From: Phragmites australis
Lineage: Eukaryota; Streptophyta; Magnoliopsida; Poales; Poaceae
DNA length: 64,000 nucleotides
NCBI RefSeq assembly: GCF_958298935.1
Contig: NC_084939.1
Location: 20,697,501-20,761,500, forward strand
Direction: 5' to 3'
In this document: positions 1-13,049 of the stretch, piece after piece
Numbering within the stretch: position 1 is the stretch's first letter
Layout: each line of letters opens with the position of its first letter
Program-made: the position numbers and the translations under genes
Notes under the pieces: model-generated
Told to the model about the DNA's origin: nothing
Seen by the model: only the letters and a program-made list of their open reading frames with translations
Databases searched by the model: none

Positions 1-1294
1 TCTTGGCCTGAGGAACCCCGATTGGTTATTAACTTAGTCCTGTGTGCATCGATATGGCAGGTAGAAGGCAAAGTGTAAATAACTATTTTGTGTCTCAAAG
101 CATAACCCTCCTTGATGAATGAATAGGATGCACCAGAATTGAAAAGAACAATAGTGGGATGAGAATTCACAAGTAGCGTACCGACGAGCACGCTGTCGTC
201 CTCATGAGCCCCCTCGTTGGTGACATGGCACACTCGGCCACACTTAGGGATGTGCGTAGCCTAGGAGGCTTGTGGAGTAGATTGAACGGGTGGTGGCCTT
301 GGAGCAGTTGCCACGGCTCCCTGCTTGGGGTAAGGACAATCACATGCATAGTGCCCAATGTGCCCACAGTTGTAGCATGGGCCGTCGGTGCCACCTGTCA
401 CACTCACATGGGATCCTGCGGGTCTTGAAGGTATCCTTGCGGAGTGGAGGGAGACAGGCGTCGTACTATCCACATCGGCCGTGGAGCAGTTGAGGCTGAT
501 ATGTGAGATGGTGGAGGTTGACTCTCCGTTCGGATATGTTGGGAGGTCCCGCCCACGGAAGGCGACGAAACCTTTTTGCGTTTCTTCTCCTCTTGATGGC
601 CCTTCATCTTGAACTCAATGGTGAGGGAGGTGCTGACCAACCTGTTGAAGTTGGCGAACTCATGAGCTGACAAGCGATCTTCCATCTTGGGAGAGAGGCT
701 ATTCACAAAGCGGTATTGCTTTCGCTCGTCAGTGTTGACCTCGTCTGGTGCATATTGTGCAAGGTGGTTGAATACCTGCACATAGTCCATAACAGATCTA
801 CCCTGTTGTGGAAGATCCAGGAACTCCCGCTTCTTGATTTTTATTATCCCCTTGGGAATATGATAATCACGAAATGCCTGGCAGAACTCCGCCCAAGACA
901 CCCGGTGGTTGGCGGGGTGCATGGCCAAATAGTTGGACCACCACGCGCCCGGTGCATCCTGAAGTTGATGCGCGGCGAATAGCGCCTTCTCATGGTCTTC
1001 ACATCTGAGGAGAGCGAGCTTCTGCTCGATAGTCCTAAGCCAATGGTCTGCATCGAGAGGATCCTTAACACACGTGAAGGTTGGTGCCTACGTCCTAAGG
1101 AAATCCAAGAGGGGCCGCATTACGGCTCCACCTCCTCCTTGAGGGGCTGCGTTACGCATAAGAGCTTCGAGGAGCGCCGTCTGAGCTTGACGGTTTTGTT
1201 CAATTTGCATAAGCACATCCACCATGCTCAGCAGTGGAGGGTTGTTCTCATTAGAACCCTCGGGAAGATCTCTGAGACTATGGCGGGTTCTCAT
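1..1294 (-). pseudogene. gag and start of protease, Ty3/gypsy element A (Tekay-like chromovirus)
   Basis: The minus strand carries a broken gag that starts near 1294 (MRTRHSL) and runs off the left edge into protease. A retrotransposon gag domain lies at about 928-500 (motif FCQAFRDYHIP, then LDLPQQGRSVMDYV). A CCHC zinc knuckle (CYNCGHIGHYACDC) lies near 330-380. The protease start reads VLFNSGASYSF, in which the catalytic aspartate expected in [FL]DSGAS is asparagine (codon 138-140, complement strand). Reading frames change at about 1075, 900 and 440, so no intact polyprotein can be made. The CCHC knuckle next to an [F]DSGAS-type protease suggests the Del/Tekay lineage. The rest of pol and the other LTR lie outside the window. 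Confidence 0.85.
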
Positions 1295-1939
1295 CCTGTT
1301 GCAACGATAAGATGAAGAGGGGAAAGTCAAACTCCCACACAGCCTAAAAGCATTCGCAAGATATTGTTTGCTTGGACCCTTAATACCTTATATATGGAAA
1401 CTTGTATGCATATGACCAATAGGGAAAAATGAATGCATGCTCGATTCCTATCTACCATTTCTTTCTCGAGCGCGCCTCTCCATAACAAACATCAAGATCA
1501 CAGGCATTTATATAACCCATCACAATTCACGCCAGAAAGAATAAGTAGCGCGAATGGTGCCGGTGCATCTTGCCGCACAATCGACAATTCATACATTGCT
1601 ACCAAAGTATGCACTTCCCGCACCATCGGCTTATGGAACATACCAGGAGCCTACCTCACATAGGTTTAGCCCCTGATATTTACTGGCATCAGGATGCGTT
1701 CCTTGCTCTTTTCGTCGATGCAACATGACTAAAAAATGCATCATAATAACAAACCACACAAGCGAACACACACCACTCAAGCGTTATTATTTGCGATGCA
1801 TTAGACTAAGGGGCATAATATAGCAGGTTCATACATATTTGCAGGACGAGAGACAAGTAAACTTTAGTGAGTTGCTTTGTGAGGTTGACATACTTACTAA
1901 ACAACGTCTTAAGTGTTTTAGGCTACTACATTAAATCAA

Positions 1940-1951
1940 GCTCTGATACCA
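1940..1951 (-). other. primer binding site of element A
   Basis: The minus strand reads TGGTATCAGAGC, complementary to the 3' end of initiator-methionine tRNA. It sits three bases inside the LTR boundary, as expected for minus-strand priming in many plant Ty3/gypsy and copia elements. It fixes the orientation of element A and the inner LTR edge. Confidence 0.9.
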
Positions 1952-1954
1952 CGC

Positions 1955-4900
1955 TGTGAGAAACTGTCCAAACAATATTCTAATTAATTATTAGGAGGAT
2001 CATTATTCATAAATACAACCTCAATGATTAACCAGAATATCATCCCGGTAGTCCCGGCACGTGTTTTGTGCCCAAGATCGGAACACATGCCTTTCCAACA
2101 TGTACATCACAACATAGCTTAAGAAAGAGCGAGTAATTAAAGTTATATTACAAGTGCTTAAGAATGCAACTATTTGCAACAGTTTACACAAAGAGAAACT
2201 ACACAGCGGAAGATTAAAACCTTAACAACAACAAAAGGAGAGTGGAGTCATATGCCCTTAGGCTCTACCCCAAAAGCTACGCCTCACCAGAGTAGGATGC
2301 ACTACTCTTGCCCACCACCTGCATTGGCAGGCACAAAATAGCCAAACACCGCAACACCCTCACCAGCAGAACCTGAAAACGCAGGCATGAGTACGAAGGT
2401 ACTCGCAAGACATAAACCATATAGAGCACATATACATAGCTCGACTCCAAGGATTATGCATTGAACTGTTAGCAAGAGTAGGCCACAAGGTTAAGTAAAA
2501 CATATGCGGTAAGCAACCTAGACACATATGTGTGAGCATCTATACGTAACTCAAAAACAACTACCTTTCTACCCTGCAAACCACAACTTGAACATGTATG
2601 TATAGGAACCATAGTATCTCATCAATAAAATCTACCAACCATTTCCATCATACCATTAACTTATCCCACATTCGTAAATTCTACGACCGATACAAATGGA
2701 ACAATAGCATGCTCATGACCGAGAGCGTGGTATTTCAAAATATTTTTACACCCTGCAGGAGGGGTACAACTTTACCCACATGACTCGAGGACCATTCGGC
2801 TTGTGCTACTCACGAAAGTACATACAAGGGGGGACTCGAGTCACCTTTCTCATACCCGGAACCATCCACTTGTAATGCCCCTTTGTCACCGGGGTTACCG
2901 CGAGCGTATCCCGAACACCTCAGGCTCCCCGCCACCTTGCTTCTCCTTTTCTTTTTCTCTTACACGTCGTAGAGCCGCAAGGCAAGTGTCGGCACGGTAT
3001 ATGATAATTGGCTTACCTACCATTAGATCAACATGTGGTGAGTACGGAAAGTGCTAGAGCCAACTGTACCGACGAACGGCCTTAAAAGATGCAAGCGGTC
3101 TATGGCACCCGGGCTCGTCTCCCAAACTACCCAGAGGACTCCTCCTCGGCAGAAGATACCCCTAACATCGCCCACATTTTGCCTCAATCTCACATCTCAA
3201 GCATCCATCTCAACCTCATCTTTGTATCTATGAATAGTGATTAAGCCCTAGGCTCGCGAACAACGGATGCACCGCCGCTCGACTTCTACCAAGGACCTAA
3301 GCATTGCTAAGCATTTCGAATAATCCTTGAAGCTAGACACCAAATATATCATCAAGGCTACAAGGATAAGGATTCATCAATAAGGCAAGGTAGAGATAAT
3401 GCATCAACATAGGTTCTACCCATATCAATCCGACACGGGACTCAACGTATGCAAACATATATAAAGCATAATTTATCAATTTTAGACTCCATTTAATTTG
3501 AACAAAGGGTGCAGTATGCTTAGATGCTTGCCTTGCTACTCTGGGATTTGCCTGATACTTCCCGAATAGAACTCGCAGAAATGGTGTGCCTCGGTGTCGC
3601 CCTCGATCACACTAAAGAACTCAAGCAATGATGAGCATGAATGATGTGCAATGACGGAGGCTCCACAGCGTATGGTAATAGTGGAGATGAAATGCATTAT
3701 GCCATGAGTTTAAAGCCTCAAGATTTTTCTTCACTTGGATTATTGTTAATTATCTAACAATTTACGGATTTATTAAGCTTAAATCAAAGATTAGCCCTAA
3801 ATAGACAATAAATTTATACTTAACATGAGGGTGATTATTTTTAATGAACAGGGATTAAATCAATAAGATTTACAAAATTGATTTCATCAATTTTGGAGCT
3901 ACCAATAATTAATTATGGATTAATGAAGATCAAACCTATTTTATTAACCCATGAAATTTAAATACATATTTCATAGCTCCCAGTATTTTGAACATGTAGA
4001 TTGTGCTCATACAAACCCAAAAATTGGTTTCACTATTTTTGGAGCAATATCCTATTTTCAGTATTTTACAACTTTCAGCCGAATTAAAAGCATTACAATA
4101 AATCAATTTTGCTTATTTCCAAAATACGTGAAATAAACAAAACATAAAAATGCCCCAAAATCCTTTTTGCACCTGGGTTTTAGCTAGCTCTACACATGGA
4201 AGTGGGGCCCGGTTGGCGGACTTGGTTCATGGGTGTGGACCAAAGGGCGTGCTCGGGTGGCCGGTCTACCATGGACCAGGCTTATGGGCTGTGTGGACCG
4301 GCCGTGGGCCCACATGGCAGTGAGGGGAGAAGAGAGGCAAAGGATAAGGCTAGCCGGTGATATTTCCCGTGCGTGTGGGTGGTTCACCACGGGAGAGGGG
4401 GAGGGGCGACCGGGAGGAAGGACGCCGGAGGTGGGAGCAGAAGAGGGGTGAGCCGACTGGGGAGGAGAGCGGTTGAGCACCGTGGGGCTTAGGCCGAAGG
4501 CAGCTCAAGGCATGAGCCGGCGGCGAATGCTGCGCATGGGAATGACGAAGGGAGCGGCATGGCGTAGCTACCCGGTTGAGTGGCGACACAGCACGCACGA
4601 CAGCAGAGAGACAGTGAGGAGCAGGGAGGAAGAGGGTGGTGCTCACCGTGATGGCTGGCGCTGGTGGTGACGACCGAGCGCAGCTGGGCAGCACGACGGC
4701 ACGGGCCAGCGGCTGAGCGCGGCGACAACAGCGCAAGGTTATGCAGGAGCGTGGTCGAACGACGGTGCGGGCATGGTGCGAAGGAGCACCACTGAGCGGC
4801 GATGGGCATGGCACAGGGCTACACCGTGATGGCGCAGAAGGATGGCGTGGCTTTGGCCGGTGCAAATGAGAGAGGGGGGGGATGGGTCGCGTGAACAGTA

Positions 4901-5345
4901 GCCGACCGGTGAAAAGATCTCCCTCCACTTCTCTAATCCATTTGGAGATCTTCCTGCGGTCCAAATTTTGTGTAAAACTATAATTCACAAGCAATCCATT
5001 TTAACTTGTTTGACCCAATAGCCTGAGCCAATTTTCAATTAAAATTCTCAAAAGATGCAGGCTTTTCTAATTTTTGGTAATTTTTATGCCTTCAAAGTCA
5101 TTCCCTAAAATTTGGGAAAATTCACCATTATTCCTCATTTAAGATGGACTAATTTCTAAAATTGCTTCCAACCCTATGTTTCATAGCAATATTGTGAGTT
5201 GCTTCACAAAGCACCACTTAACCTTAATTTTCACAATTTATATTTAATTGAAATTGCATGTTAATAATTGCTCAAAACAACTAAACATGATACTAATGAT
5301 GCTTACGAGGCTTAATGACATGCTTAAGCCATTTGGGCTATTACA
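1955..5345 (-). repeat. 5' LTR of element A, about 3.39 kb
   Basis: Read on the minus strand, the LTR starts TGTAATAGCCC at 5345 and ends CTCACA at 1955, giving TG...CA termini next to the PBS. A length of 3.4 kb is typical of RIRE3/RIRE8-like Tekay elements (family knowledge). The interval has only short random ORFs. A GC-rich stretch at 4190-4900 contrasts with the AT-rich rest. The 1955-2190 end resembles the short LTR at 27661-28121, including the block TGTTTTGTGCCCAA. The LTR interrupts the integrase of element B at 5345/5346. The other LTR lies outside the window. Confidence 0.8.
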
Positions 5346-7938
5346 TGTACCGACCTATTGTAAGCAAATTCAATATGCGGTAAACACTCTTCCCACATCC
5401 TCAAATTTTTCTTTAGAATAGCCCTTAACATGGTCGATAATGTACGGTTGACAACCTCTGTTTAACCGTCGGTCTAGGGATGACACGTAGTAGAAAAAAG
5501 CAGCTTCGTCCCCAATTTATTATAAAGTGATCTCCAAAAGTGACTCAAAAACTTTATGTCACGATCCGAGACGATAGTATTAGGCACTCCATGTAGTCGA
5601 ACGATTTCCCTGAAAAACAAATCAGCTATGTTTGTAGCATCATCGCTGTTGTGACAAGGAATAAAATGTGCCATTTTAGAAAATCTATTCACAACTATAA
5701 ATGTGCTATCCCTCCCCCTCATTGTCCTAGGCAGTTCTAAAACAAAATCCATAGAAATATTCTCCCATGGTGCACTAGGAACAGAAAGAGGCATGTAATG
5801 GTCATGTGCATTCAAGCGAGACTTAGCTTTATTGCAAGTGGTGCATCGTGATACGTAGCGTTTGATATCTCGTCTCATCTTTGGCCAAAAGAAGTGGGCG
5901 TCCAGCACATCTTCAGTCTTCTTTGCTCCAAAATGTGCCATCAATCCTCCTCCATGCGCCTCCTGTAACAACAAAAGACGAATGGTGCTAGCTGGAATGT
6001 ATAGCTTGGTAGCATGATAGAGCAATCCATCATTTAGCACATATTTGTTTCATGTTTTCCCTTCTTTACAATGTTCAAGAACTTCTTTAAAATCCAAAAA
6101 TGGTCTCTAAACCAAAAATCTTATGATCAAGTTGAGATAACATGGTGTAACGCCTAGAAAGCGCATCAGCAATCACATTGTCCTTTCCTTTCTTATGTTT
6201 TATGACATATGGAAAAGACTCAATAAATGTGACCCATTTATCATGTTGTTTATACAATTTATCTTGACTCCTAATATGTTTCAGCGATTCATGATCAGAA
6301 TGTATAACAAATTCTTTTGGCCATAGATAAAGTTGCCAAGTTTCAAGCACACGAACTAAAGCATACAATTATTTATCATAAGTGGAATAATTCAGACTTG
6401 GCCCACTTAATTTCTCGCTGAAATAAGCAACATGTTTATCTTCTTGAATTAACACACCTCCAATTCCAATCCGCTAGCATCACACTCTAGCTCAAAGGTC
6501 TTACCAAAATCAGGGAGTTGGAGTAAATGAGCATGGGTAAGTTTCTCTTTCAACAACTTGAATGCTTTTTCTTGTCTAGGTCCCCATTTGAAAACCACTC
6601 CTTTCTTCGTCAATTCATTCAATGGGGTAGCAATGGTGCTGAAATCCCGCACAATGCACCGATAGAAACATGCAAGACCATGAAAGATTCTCACTTGAGT
6701 AACAATATTAGGGGTTGGTTAGCTCTTTATGGCTTCAATTTTTGCTTCATCCACTTCTATTCCCTATGGAGTAACAACATAGCCAAAAAAAGAGACTTGA
6801 TCCATGCAAAAGATGCACTTTTTGAGGTTACCGAACAACCGTGCATCTCTCAAAGCATTAAAAATAGCACGTAGATGATCAAAGTGTGACTCATGTGAAT
6901 GGCTATAAATCAAGATATCATCAAAGTATACCATCACAAATCTTCCAATGAAAGCACATAAAACTTCGTTCATCAATCGTATGAAAGTACTAGGTGCATT
7001 AGTTAACCCAAAAGGCATTATTAACCACTCATACAAACCAAACTTAGTTTTAAACACAGTTTTCCATTCATCTCCAAGTTTCATCCTAATTTGGTGGTAT
7101 CCACTTCGCATATCAATTTTAGTGAAAATTATAGAACTACTCAACTCATCAAGCATATCATCTAATCTAGGGATAGGGTGACGATATCTTATAGTAATAT
7201 TATTAATGGCTCTACAATCAACACACATATGCCAACTACCGTCTTTCTTAGGAACCAAAAGAACAGAAACAACACAAGGACTAAGACTTTCTCGTACGTA
7301 CCAGTGATCCAAAAGGTCTTGGACTTGTCATCTGAATTTCCTTAGTCTCTTCCGGGTTGGTCTTATATGTAGCACAGTTTGGCAAGTTGCTCCCATAATC
7401 AAATCAATTTAATGTTCTATCCCTCGAATTGGTGGTAATCCTAGGAGAACTTCAGCTGGAAATACATCCAAAAACTCCTGAAAAAGGTTAGCAACAGCAG
7501 GAGGCAAAGAGCTAGATATATTCTCGAGTGAAATTAAGGCCTCTTTGCATATCAAAGCATAGCATGGCAGATTATTAGCATAAATTCCAGCAAGATCAGA
7601 TTTAGTAGCAAGCATAACACACCCTTTCAGTCTAATTCCATCGAACTTAGAAATTGTTGTTGCTTTCTCTTTTTTGGGTGGAAAAACATTTTCCGCTACT
7701 TGCTGATTTTCAGATTCATTCTCAAACTTAACACTATTGTTGAACTATTGAATATGATAGGGTGAGGAGGGTTTCTTGTCGACAAGGCAAGCTTCTTGAT
7801 CATATCTAAACTTACCAAGTTGTTGCAGCTTCCTCCATTAATAACGACTCGAACACGATAATCGTTGACTATGAGGAACATCTGAAACAAATTGTGGTGC
7901 TGTAGCTGTTCCGCTTGCTCCATTTGAGTACTTAACAC
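5346..7938 (-). pseudogene. pol of element B: protease, RT, RNase H, integrase (broken)
   Basis: Several minus-strand fragments run in order. Protease, 7938-7696, has VVINGGSCNNLVS, where the catalytic D of IDGGS is N. RT, 7312-6764, contains [16 protein letters not shown], a [11 protein letters not shown] block and the catalytic YFDD. The RT thumb/connection is at 6694-6449. RNase H, 6368-6087, has the YTMLSQ end after the DALSRR motif. Integrase, 6040-5346, has an HHCC zinc finger (HGGGLMAHF...CTTC), first Asp in SMDF and second in VSDRD. The third acidic residue (TEVVNRTL) lies in the degraded stretch 5450-5346. At least two nonsense codons occur in that last stretch. Confidence 0.88.
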
Positions 7939-7957
7939 TCACTACACAATGAGTGTC

Positions 7958-9289
7958 CTATAATTCTCCGTAGCAACTACATTCTTCCTCATGGTCGATA
8001 TCCATCTCACGTCCATCCTCGTCACCTGCATGGTTATTTGCAAGAGCATATTCATCATCAACATCACTAGCACTTACATATCCACCGTCTTTTGTTACAA
8101 TATATGCACGCTGACTTGGGCAATCCTTCATGACATGTCCCATTCCCTTACATCGGTGACAAATAATCCCAGTCGTTCAACCAGTCGATGCAACCGAAGA
8201 AGAGCTCTTCGCTGGGCTCTGCACACTTACCGATTTGCTTACCTCGGGAGCGTGTGACGGTGTCGAAGGTACTGCTGAATGTGCCCTACTCGAGAAGGGG
8301 GTACCAGATTGTGTAGTTGAACGTGAGGCTATTTTGATTTGTCCCGGTGTTGATTTGGAAGTAGTCATGCTTCCAAAATTGCTCCTTGGCCTCTGTTGTC
8401 GTCCCTGCAATTTTTTTCTGCCAAACACGTAAGTTGGAACAATCTAGGAACACTATCGTATTTATCGTATTCTTTGTAATCAACTATGTCCTGAATTTCA
8501 TGCCTTAACCCTCCAGAAAAGCGTGTCATTGCAGCCTCTTCATCCTCAATAATATCACAACGCAACATACTAATTTAAAGCTCTTGATAATATTCTTCTA
8601 CGGATCTATCACCTTGGTTTAAGTGCTGTAATTTCTTACACAAATCAGGTTTGAAAGAGGGTAGAACAAATCTGTTACGCATAGCAACCTTTCAAGTATT
8701 CATGTAGTAGGCGATAATTCGTCAATGCATACCCTATTCCACCAAATGATTGCAAAATTTTTAATTCACTAGTGGCTTGCCTAACTCTATGCACTTCAGG
8801 AACTAAATGAGCATTAAACTTCTGTTCTACCGTCATCTCCCAATCTAAATACCTTTCAGCATCATAAGCACTCTCAAAAGATGGTATAGTAAACTTAACC
8901 TTAGAAAATGGATCATCATTAATACATGGATTATATTGCTGAAAATTATTACCTCTCATACCTTGACGGTTGAAGTTCAATTGGTTCCTTTCTCGTTCAT
9001 CAAAGGCATCACGTTCTTGTCTCAAAGTTTCATCCTCCGAGACGGACTCCTCTTGTTCATAGGATGCACCATGAGGATCCACTTGGCCATTGTTCAGTGG
9101 CAGATTAACTAATCGATCAAAACGTGTATTGAGAATTGCAATGCTTTCATTGAGTCGTTGCAATGCGGAATTGGTCCCCCCAAGCTTCTTGTCAATGTCG
9201 TCATTAATAGTTTGTCGATGATCATCCAACAACATTGTGAGTTCTTCCCTCAAAACACACTCTTTCACATCCGATGCTTCTCCTGCCAT
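7958..9289 (-). pseudogene. gag of element B (broken)
   Basis: Gag starts at the ATG complementary to 9289 (MAGEASDV). The N-terminal part, 9289-8675, has a hydrophilic, likely helical region followed by the capsid-type motif FTIPSFESAYDAERYLDWE. It continues in other frames at 8568-8365 (MTRFSGGL) and 8428-8177. A truncated zinc knuckle (MGHVMKDCPS, 8143 downward) lacks its first cysteines as read. The frameshifts make it non-functional. Confidence 0.82.
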
Positions 9290-9936
9290 GGTTAGTCGAA
9301 GATAGAAAGCAACAAAAGATAAATTATCCCTATCGACTATTAGGTGGTGGAGGTGGAGTCACACACTCTCAAGCGTCTTACCACTCTCTTGCAAGTGTTC
9401 TTATCAATCACCACAATTGGCACAACCGGTGGCTGGTTCGTGATACCTTATCGGGTGCGAGTGAGGTAGTTGCTAGGGAAGATACCGTTCTGATCGAGAG
9501 AAGGTGTAGCTTGGATAGGCAATATTTAGTACCAAGGAATAGCAATTAATGAAATCAGATTAGCAAAGCTAAATAGATGTCCATAGTACTCGTCACAGTT
9601 GATGGCCCGATCACGTTCCTAGAACTAGTTCAAGCAAGTCGAAGATTATATCAAACACAAGCACAATGGAACAAAATTCGCAATGCAAACTAATTCTCTT
9701 TTTCTAATTCTCTCTTTTTTCTCTCTTTTTGCACTCTTTGCTTTCTTTTTTTTTGGCACTCTTTTCTTCTTGCTTGCTTTGTTTTTTGCGAATGTGACAC
9801 AAACTCAAAACTCTTCTATGACTTTTCTAAGTCGAAAGAGGTATATGGGTCTCAAACTTTTTTTGGAGAGCAAGGGTACAAAGGTAATAAAAAGATGGGC
9901 GACTCTGACTAAAGGTATATGGGTCACAAACTCTTC

Positions 9937-9987
<51 letters not shown>

Positions 9988-10707
9988 AATTTAGCTACCT
10001 CTGTTTCGGCTATGGTGGTCGGATCCGAGAAGGTGGGTAACTCTAACTAAGTGGTCGGATCCGAGAAGGTGGGCGAATCCGACTAGGTGGTCACGGCGAC
10101 TAGGTTGTCAGACCCGAGTGGGTGGTCGGAATACCTGGTCAGACCCCAAGTGGGTGGTCGGAGTGACTAGTTGGAACCCCGAGTGGGTGGTCGGAGTGAC
10201 TAGTGGTTGAATGCAAGTAGATGGTTGACTTGACTAGTGGTCAAACCCGAGTAGATTGTCGAATTTGAGTAGGTGATCGAACACAACTAGTGGTCGAACC
10301 TAAGTTGATGGTCGAACCTGAATAGTGGTCGAAGCAGAGTAGGTGGTCGAACACGACTAGTAGTTGAACCCGAGTTGATGGTCAAACTTGACTAGTGGTC
10401 GACATGGCCTGTGACACAATCTCGACTAAAGCAGACAAGGGCAAATAGAGATACACAACGACTCAGACAGCAAAGACTCGACACTAGAAACTAGAACACG
10501 ATAACTCGACCAGCAACAAAGACACCGACGATGGACTCAAACTCAACAACGCGAAAATTGGAAACAAAATTGCGAAAAGCTCAAAGTGGTTTGGTCAGCG
10601 GAAAAACTATGATCTAAATATTTTTGTGGGGCAATATTTCTGGACTCTAGGTAATGGAACAAAACTAAACAAATGGGATAACTAAGATTACCTAACGGGC
10701 AACCGAG
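9290..10707 (-). repeat. leader of element B with (CT)20 and degenerate GGTCGA repeats
   Basis: This 1.4-kb leader between PBS and gag has no convincing ORF. It holds a dinucleotide tract (CT)n at 9944-9983. From about 10010 to 10430 it holds a degenerate tandem array built on GTGGTCGGA, GACTAGTGGTCGAA and CCGAGTAGATGG blocks with unit length about 30-45 bases. Early units are GC-rich; later ones have drifted. Confidence 0.75.
9944..9983. repeat. (CT)20 microsatellite
   Basis: A perfect dinucleotide run in the leader of element B. Confidence 0.97.
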
Positions 10708-10719
10708 GCTCTGATACCA
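10708..10719 (-). other. primer binding site of element B
   Basis: The minus strand reads TGGTATCAGAGC (initiator-Met tRNA type). It is two bases inside the LTR edge at 10722. Confidence 0.88.
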
Positions 10720-10721
10720 CT

Positions 10722-11475
10722 TGATACGCGTTTGCCCAATCTTCCGAAGGTAATATGATCAGTCGATTGGTGGAGTTTCGACATTGATGATTCAAAGGCT
10801 CCAAACATAACAGATCGAGAATGCTCGCAACCACTACATCACTACTTTGTGGTTATCAACCGTGCCAAGATACAGTTGAACTCACCAAGAAGGCTTTTCC
10901 TGCAAGTGAATCGAGAACACAAGAAAGAACAGGTAGATGCAATCTGAATATTGCTAATTACCAATGAAGTATTCGAGTTTGGGGTTCAACAAACTAATGA
11001 ATCGCGAAACTGTCTAAAATAGAATAATTTAAGTTAAACCCAAGCCTAAACTACGACGGTTACTGTGTATATATAGGGGGACATGAGGAGGTAGACCTAG
11101 GGTTGTGCAGCCATGGAAAGAAGCGTGCACAACCTGGACTCTGACCCCGACATAATTACAAGACCAGATAGGGTCTAAAACGGTGATACAACACCTTATT
11201 CCTTTGACTCTGACTAAATTATAAGTAATATTTGGTTGATCATACATCTATTGGAAAGGGCTCGACATAAGCTTTCCAGCAAGTCCAAGAACGCTTAAAA
11301 CGGACTTCATATGAGAGAGTTATGCCTGTTTTACTGACGTGCTATCTTGAAACTCGACCACGACCTTGATTTCGACTAGAGCTTAGCCTCGAGTCCGAGT
11401 AGACTTGGCCTTCGAGGGATGACGTCCGGATAAGATTGTAGTGCTTCTCCCATGTTCCTAAGCAATAAAATATCA
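10722..11475 (-). repeat. 5' LTR of element B, about 754 bp
   Basis: On the plus strand the interval starts TGATACGCG and ends AAAATATCA, giving a perfect TGATA/TATCA terminal inverted pair, with a PBS just inside. The outer end could extend two bases to 11477 (TATCACA). The 3' LTR is outside the window, so the length cannot be confirmed by comparison. Confidence 0.72.
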
Positions 11476-13040
11476 CAAGAATTTAGTAGTAATCCATCCA
11501 AGGAAACATGAACAGCAAAAAATGAGTTCACTTGGTGGTCTCATTGTCGTGCACGTGGTCTTATAATTGGACCTTGTATGATTTGAGGATTATTGGTGGT
11601 ATTGATCTTATTCGAAGGAGCCATGGGATCATCACCCTAGCAGAGATCCACGCAGCTGTGGATGGCTTTTGTCGGGGTGTATGGGCGAAGTACGGGTGAC
11701 CCGTGACCCTACGTTTTATAGCAGATCGCGTGAGGTGAAGTGCCCGAAGAGTGCCCCGCTCGAATTCCTTGGTGGTGGTTCAGGCTCTACTTCACGACAT
11801 CTCCTCAAACGAACCAACATCAGAGCAGAGCTTATCCTCTTTCGTGTTGTCTCCCAAGCCGGACACCGCTTCATAGGAACAACCTCCGCATGCAGGTGAT
11901 GCCTCGCAGGACTAGCAGCCAAAGTTGTAGCTTTGAGTAGGCTTTGCATATGTTCTTTTTGGTTTCTCTTATATTTCTGCGGAGGCTGGAGACCTAGAAT
12001 GTTAACTCGGCCCTTCTGCTTTATGTACCTTGGATTGTTTTCCACCCTTGCGGGGCTATGTGCTTTCTGTGCTTTATCGATTCATCTGTGTGTTGTATTA
12101 TGAGATGTGTGCCACGAGGCTAACCCTTGAGCATGATTTGCGTATATCGGTATGGCAACAGGTGGCAAGGGGAACCTCTCCGGCTAGGCTGCTGCTATCG
12201 GAGCAGGGCCCAGCGTATCCTGGTCACCCAAGCCTGCGCTACGTACCCTGCGGTGCGAGCACTTTTCTCTACTCCGTGACTCTCAAGGATGCGTGGACCC
12301 AGAGGTGGTCACTGATATCTTGGTTAAGGACGAACCAGTGGACCCCTCTTCTTCTAGCTCAGAAGTGTGTTTTTCTCAGAAGGACAAGTGGTGGAATGCT
12401 CTGGAGGCCGCTAGCCCACGTGATTCTCGGCATCTTGTCCTCCCTTGGGACCCTGAGTGGAAGATGTCACCGGACGTCCTTGAGGACATTATGTTTTGGA
12501 TCAAGGCGGAGGATATGGAAGCTGTGGGGGATTCACCGCCATCAGAGGAGTTAAATTTTTTGGCCTTTGACTCGTATCACTTCTAGATGGATCCCTTAGG
12601 CTGGCGCCTCGACCTCTTAGGCTCAAGGGGACTCTATTTTTGGCAGGAGGCCCTTACGTCGAGGCTCCGCATGACGTCGCCCCTTACGCTGATCCCGTCA
12701 CAAGAGTGGTGGCTCTGGTAGGCGAATTCGGTCCTCCACACACCTAGCTCTTCTAGAATGCGCAGCGGTCTAGCTTGTCTGTTAGGAATAGATTGATTTG
12801 TAAGGCATATTGCCAAGTGCATTTTTTGCATGTATCATATATGAATAAGATTGTGATATGTTGAGTTTGCTTCTCCCTTTTTATTTCTTTTGTTGTGGCT
12901 ATGCTTTGCAAGGTTCCCCTCTCTCGACCCCCTCGCACATTGTGGTTGCTAGCGACCAGAGGGTGTGACTAAAGGAATTATTCAGGACTTAGGCACGACT
13001 AGAGAAACAAACCCTCAGTGGTGAATGCGGTTTGCAAGGA
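11476..13040 (+). other. unassigned stretch with a short ORF ending at 12586
   Basis: There is no gene family I recognise here. A plus-strand frame without an early ATG is open at about 12290-12586 and encodes a Trp- and acid-rich segment (KDKWWNALEAASPRD, then PWDPEWKMSPDVLED). Upstream, 11580-12290, has partial frames only. It lies between the LTR of element B and the minisatellite at 13050. It may be the end of an antisense gene of a minus-oriented Tat-type element, because in element D the antisense gene also ends just before tandem repeats. That is inference from arrangement only. Confidence 0.3.
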
Positions 13041-13049
13041 TTTGAACAA

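Larger units (their letters stand above)
5346..11475 (-). mobile_element. Ty3/gypsy element B, chromovirus, 3' part cut by element A
   Basis: Minus-strand order is LTR (11475-10722), PBS, untranslated leader, gag, protease, RT, RNase H, integrase. The integrase stops at the outer edge of element A's LTR, so the 3' end of B lies beyond element A and off the window. Integrase motifs (SMDFVLELP, then [16 protein letters not shown] text) fit the CRM/Reina side of the chromoviruses. This lineage call is by motif memory, not by a tree. Frameshifts and stops are present throughout. Confidence 0.85.

Noticed and set aside
4190..4994. Minus-strand frame of about 214 codons, proline/serine/arginine rich
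   Set aside because: It lies inside the 3.4-kb LTR of element A and reflects GC-rich, stop-poor sequence; no domain.
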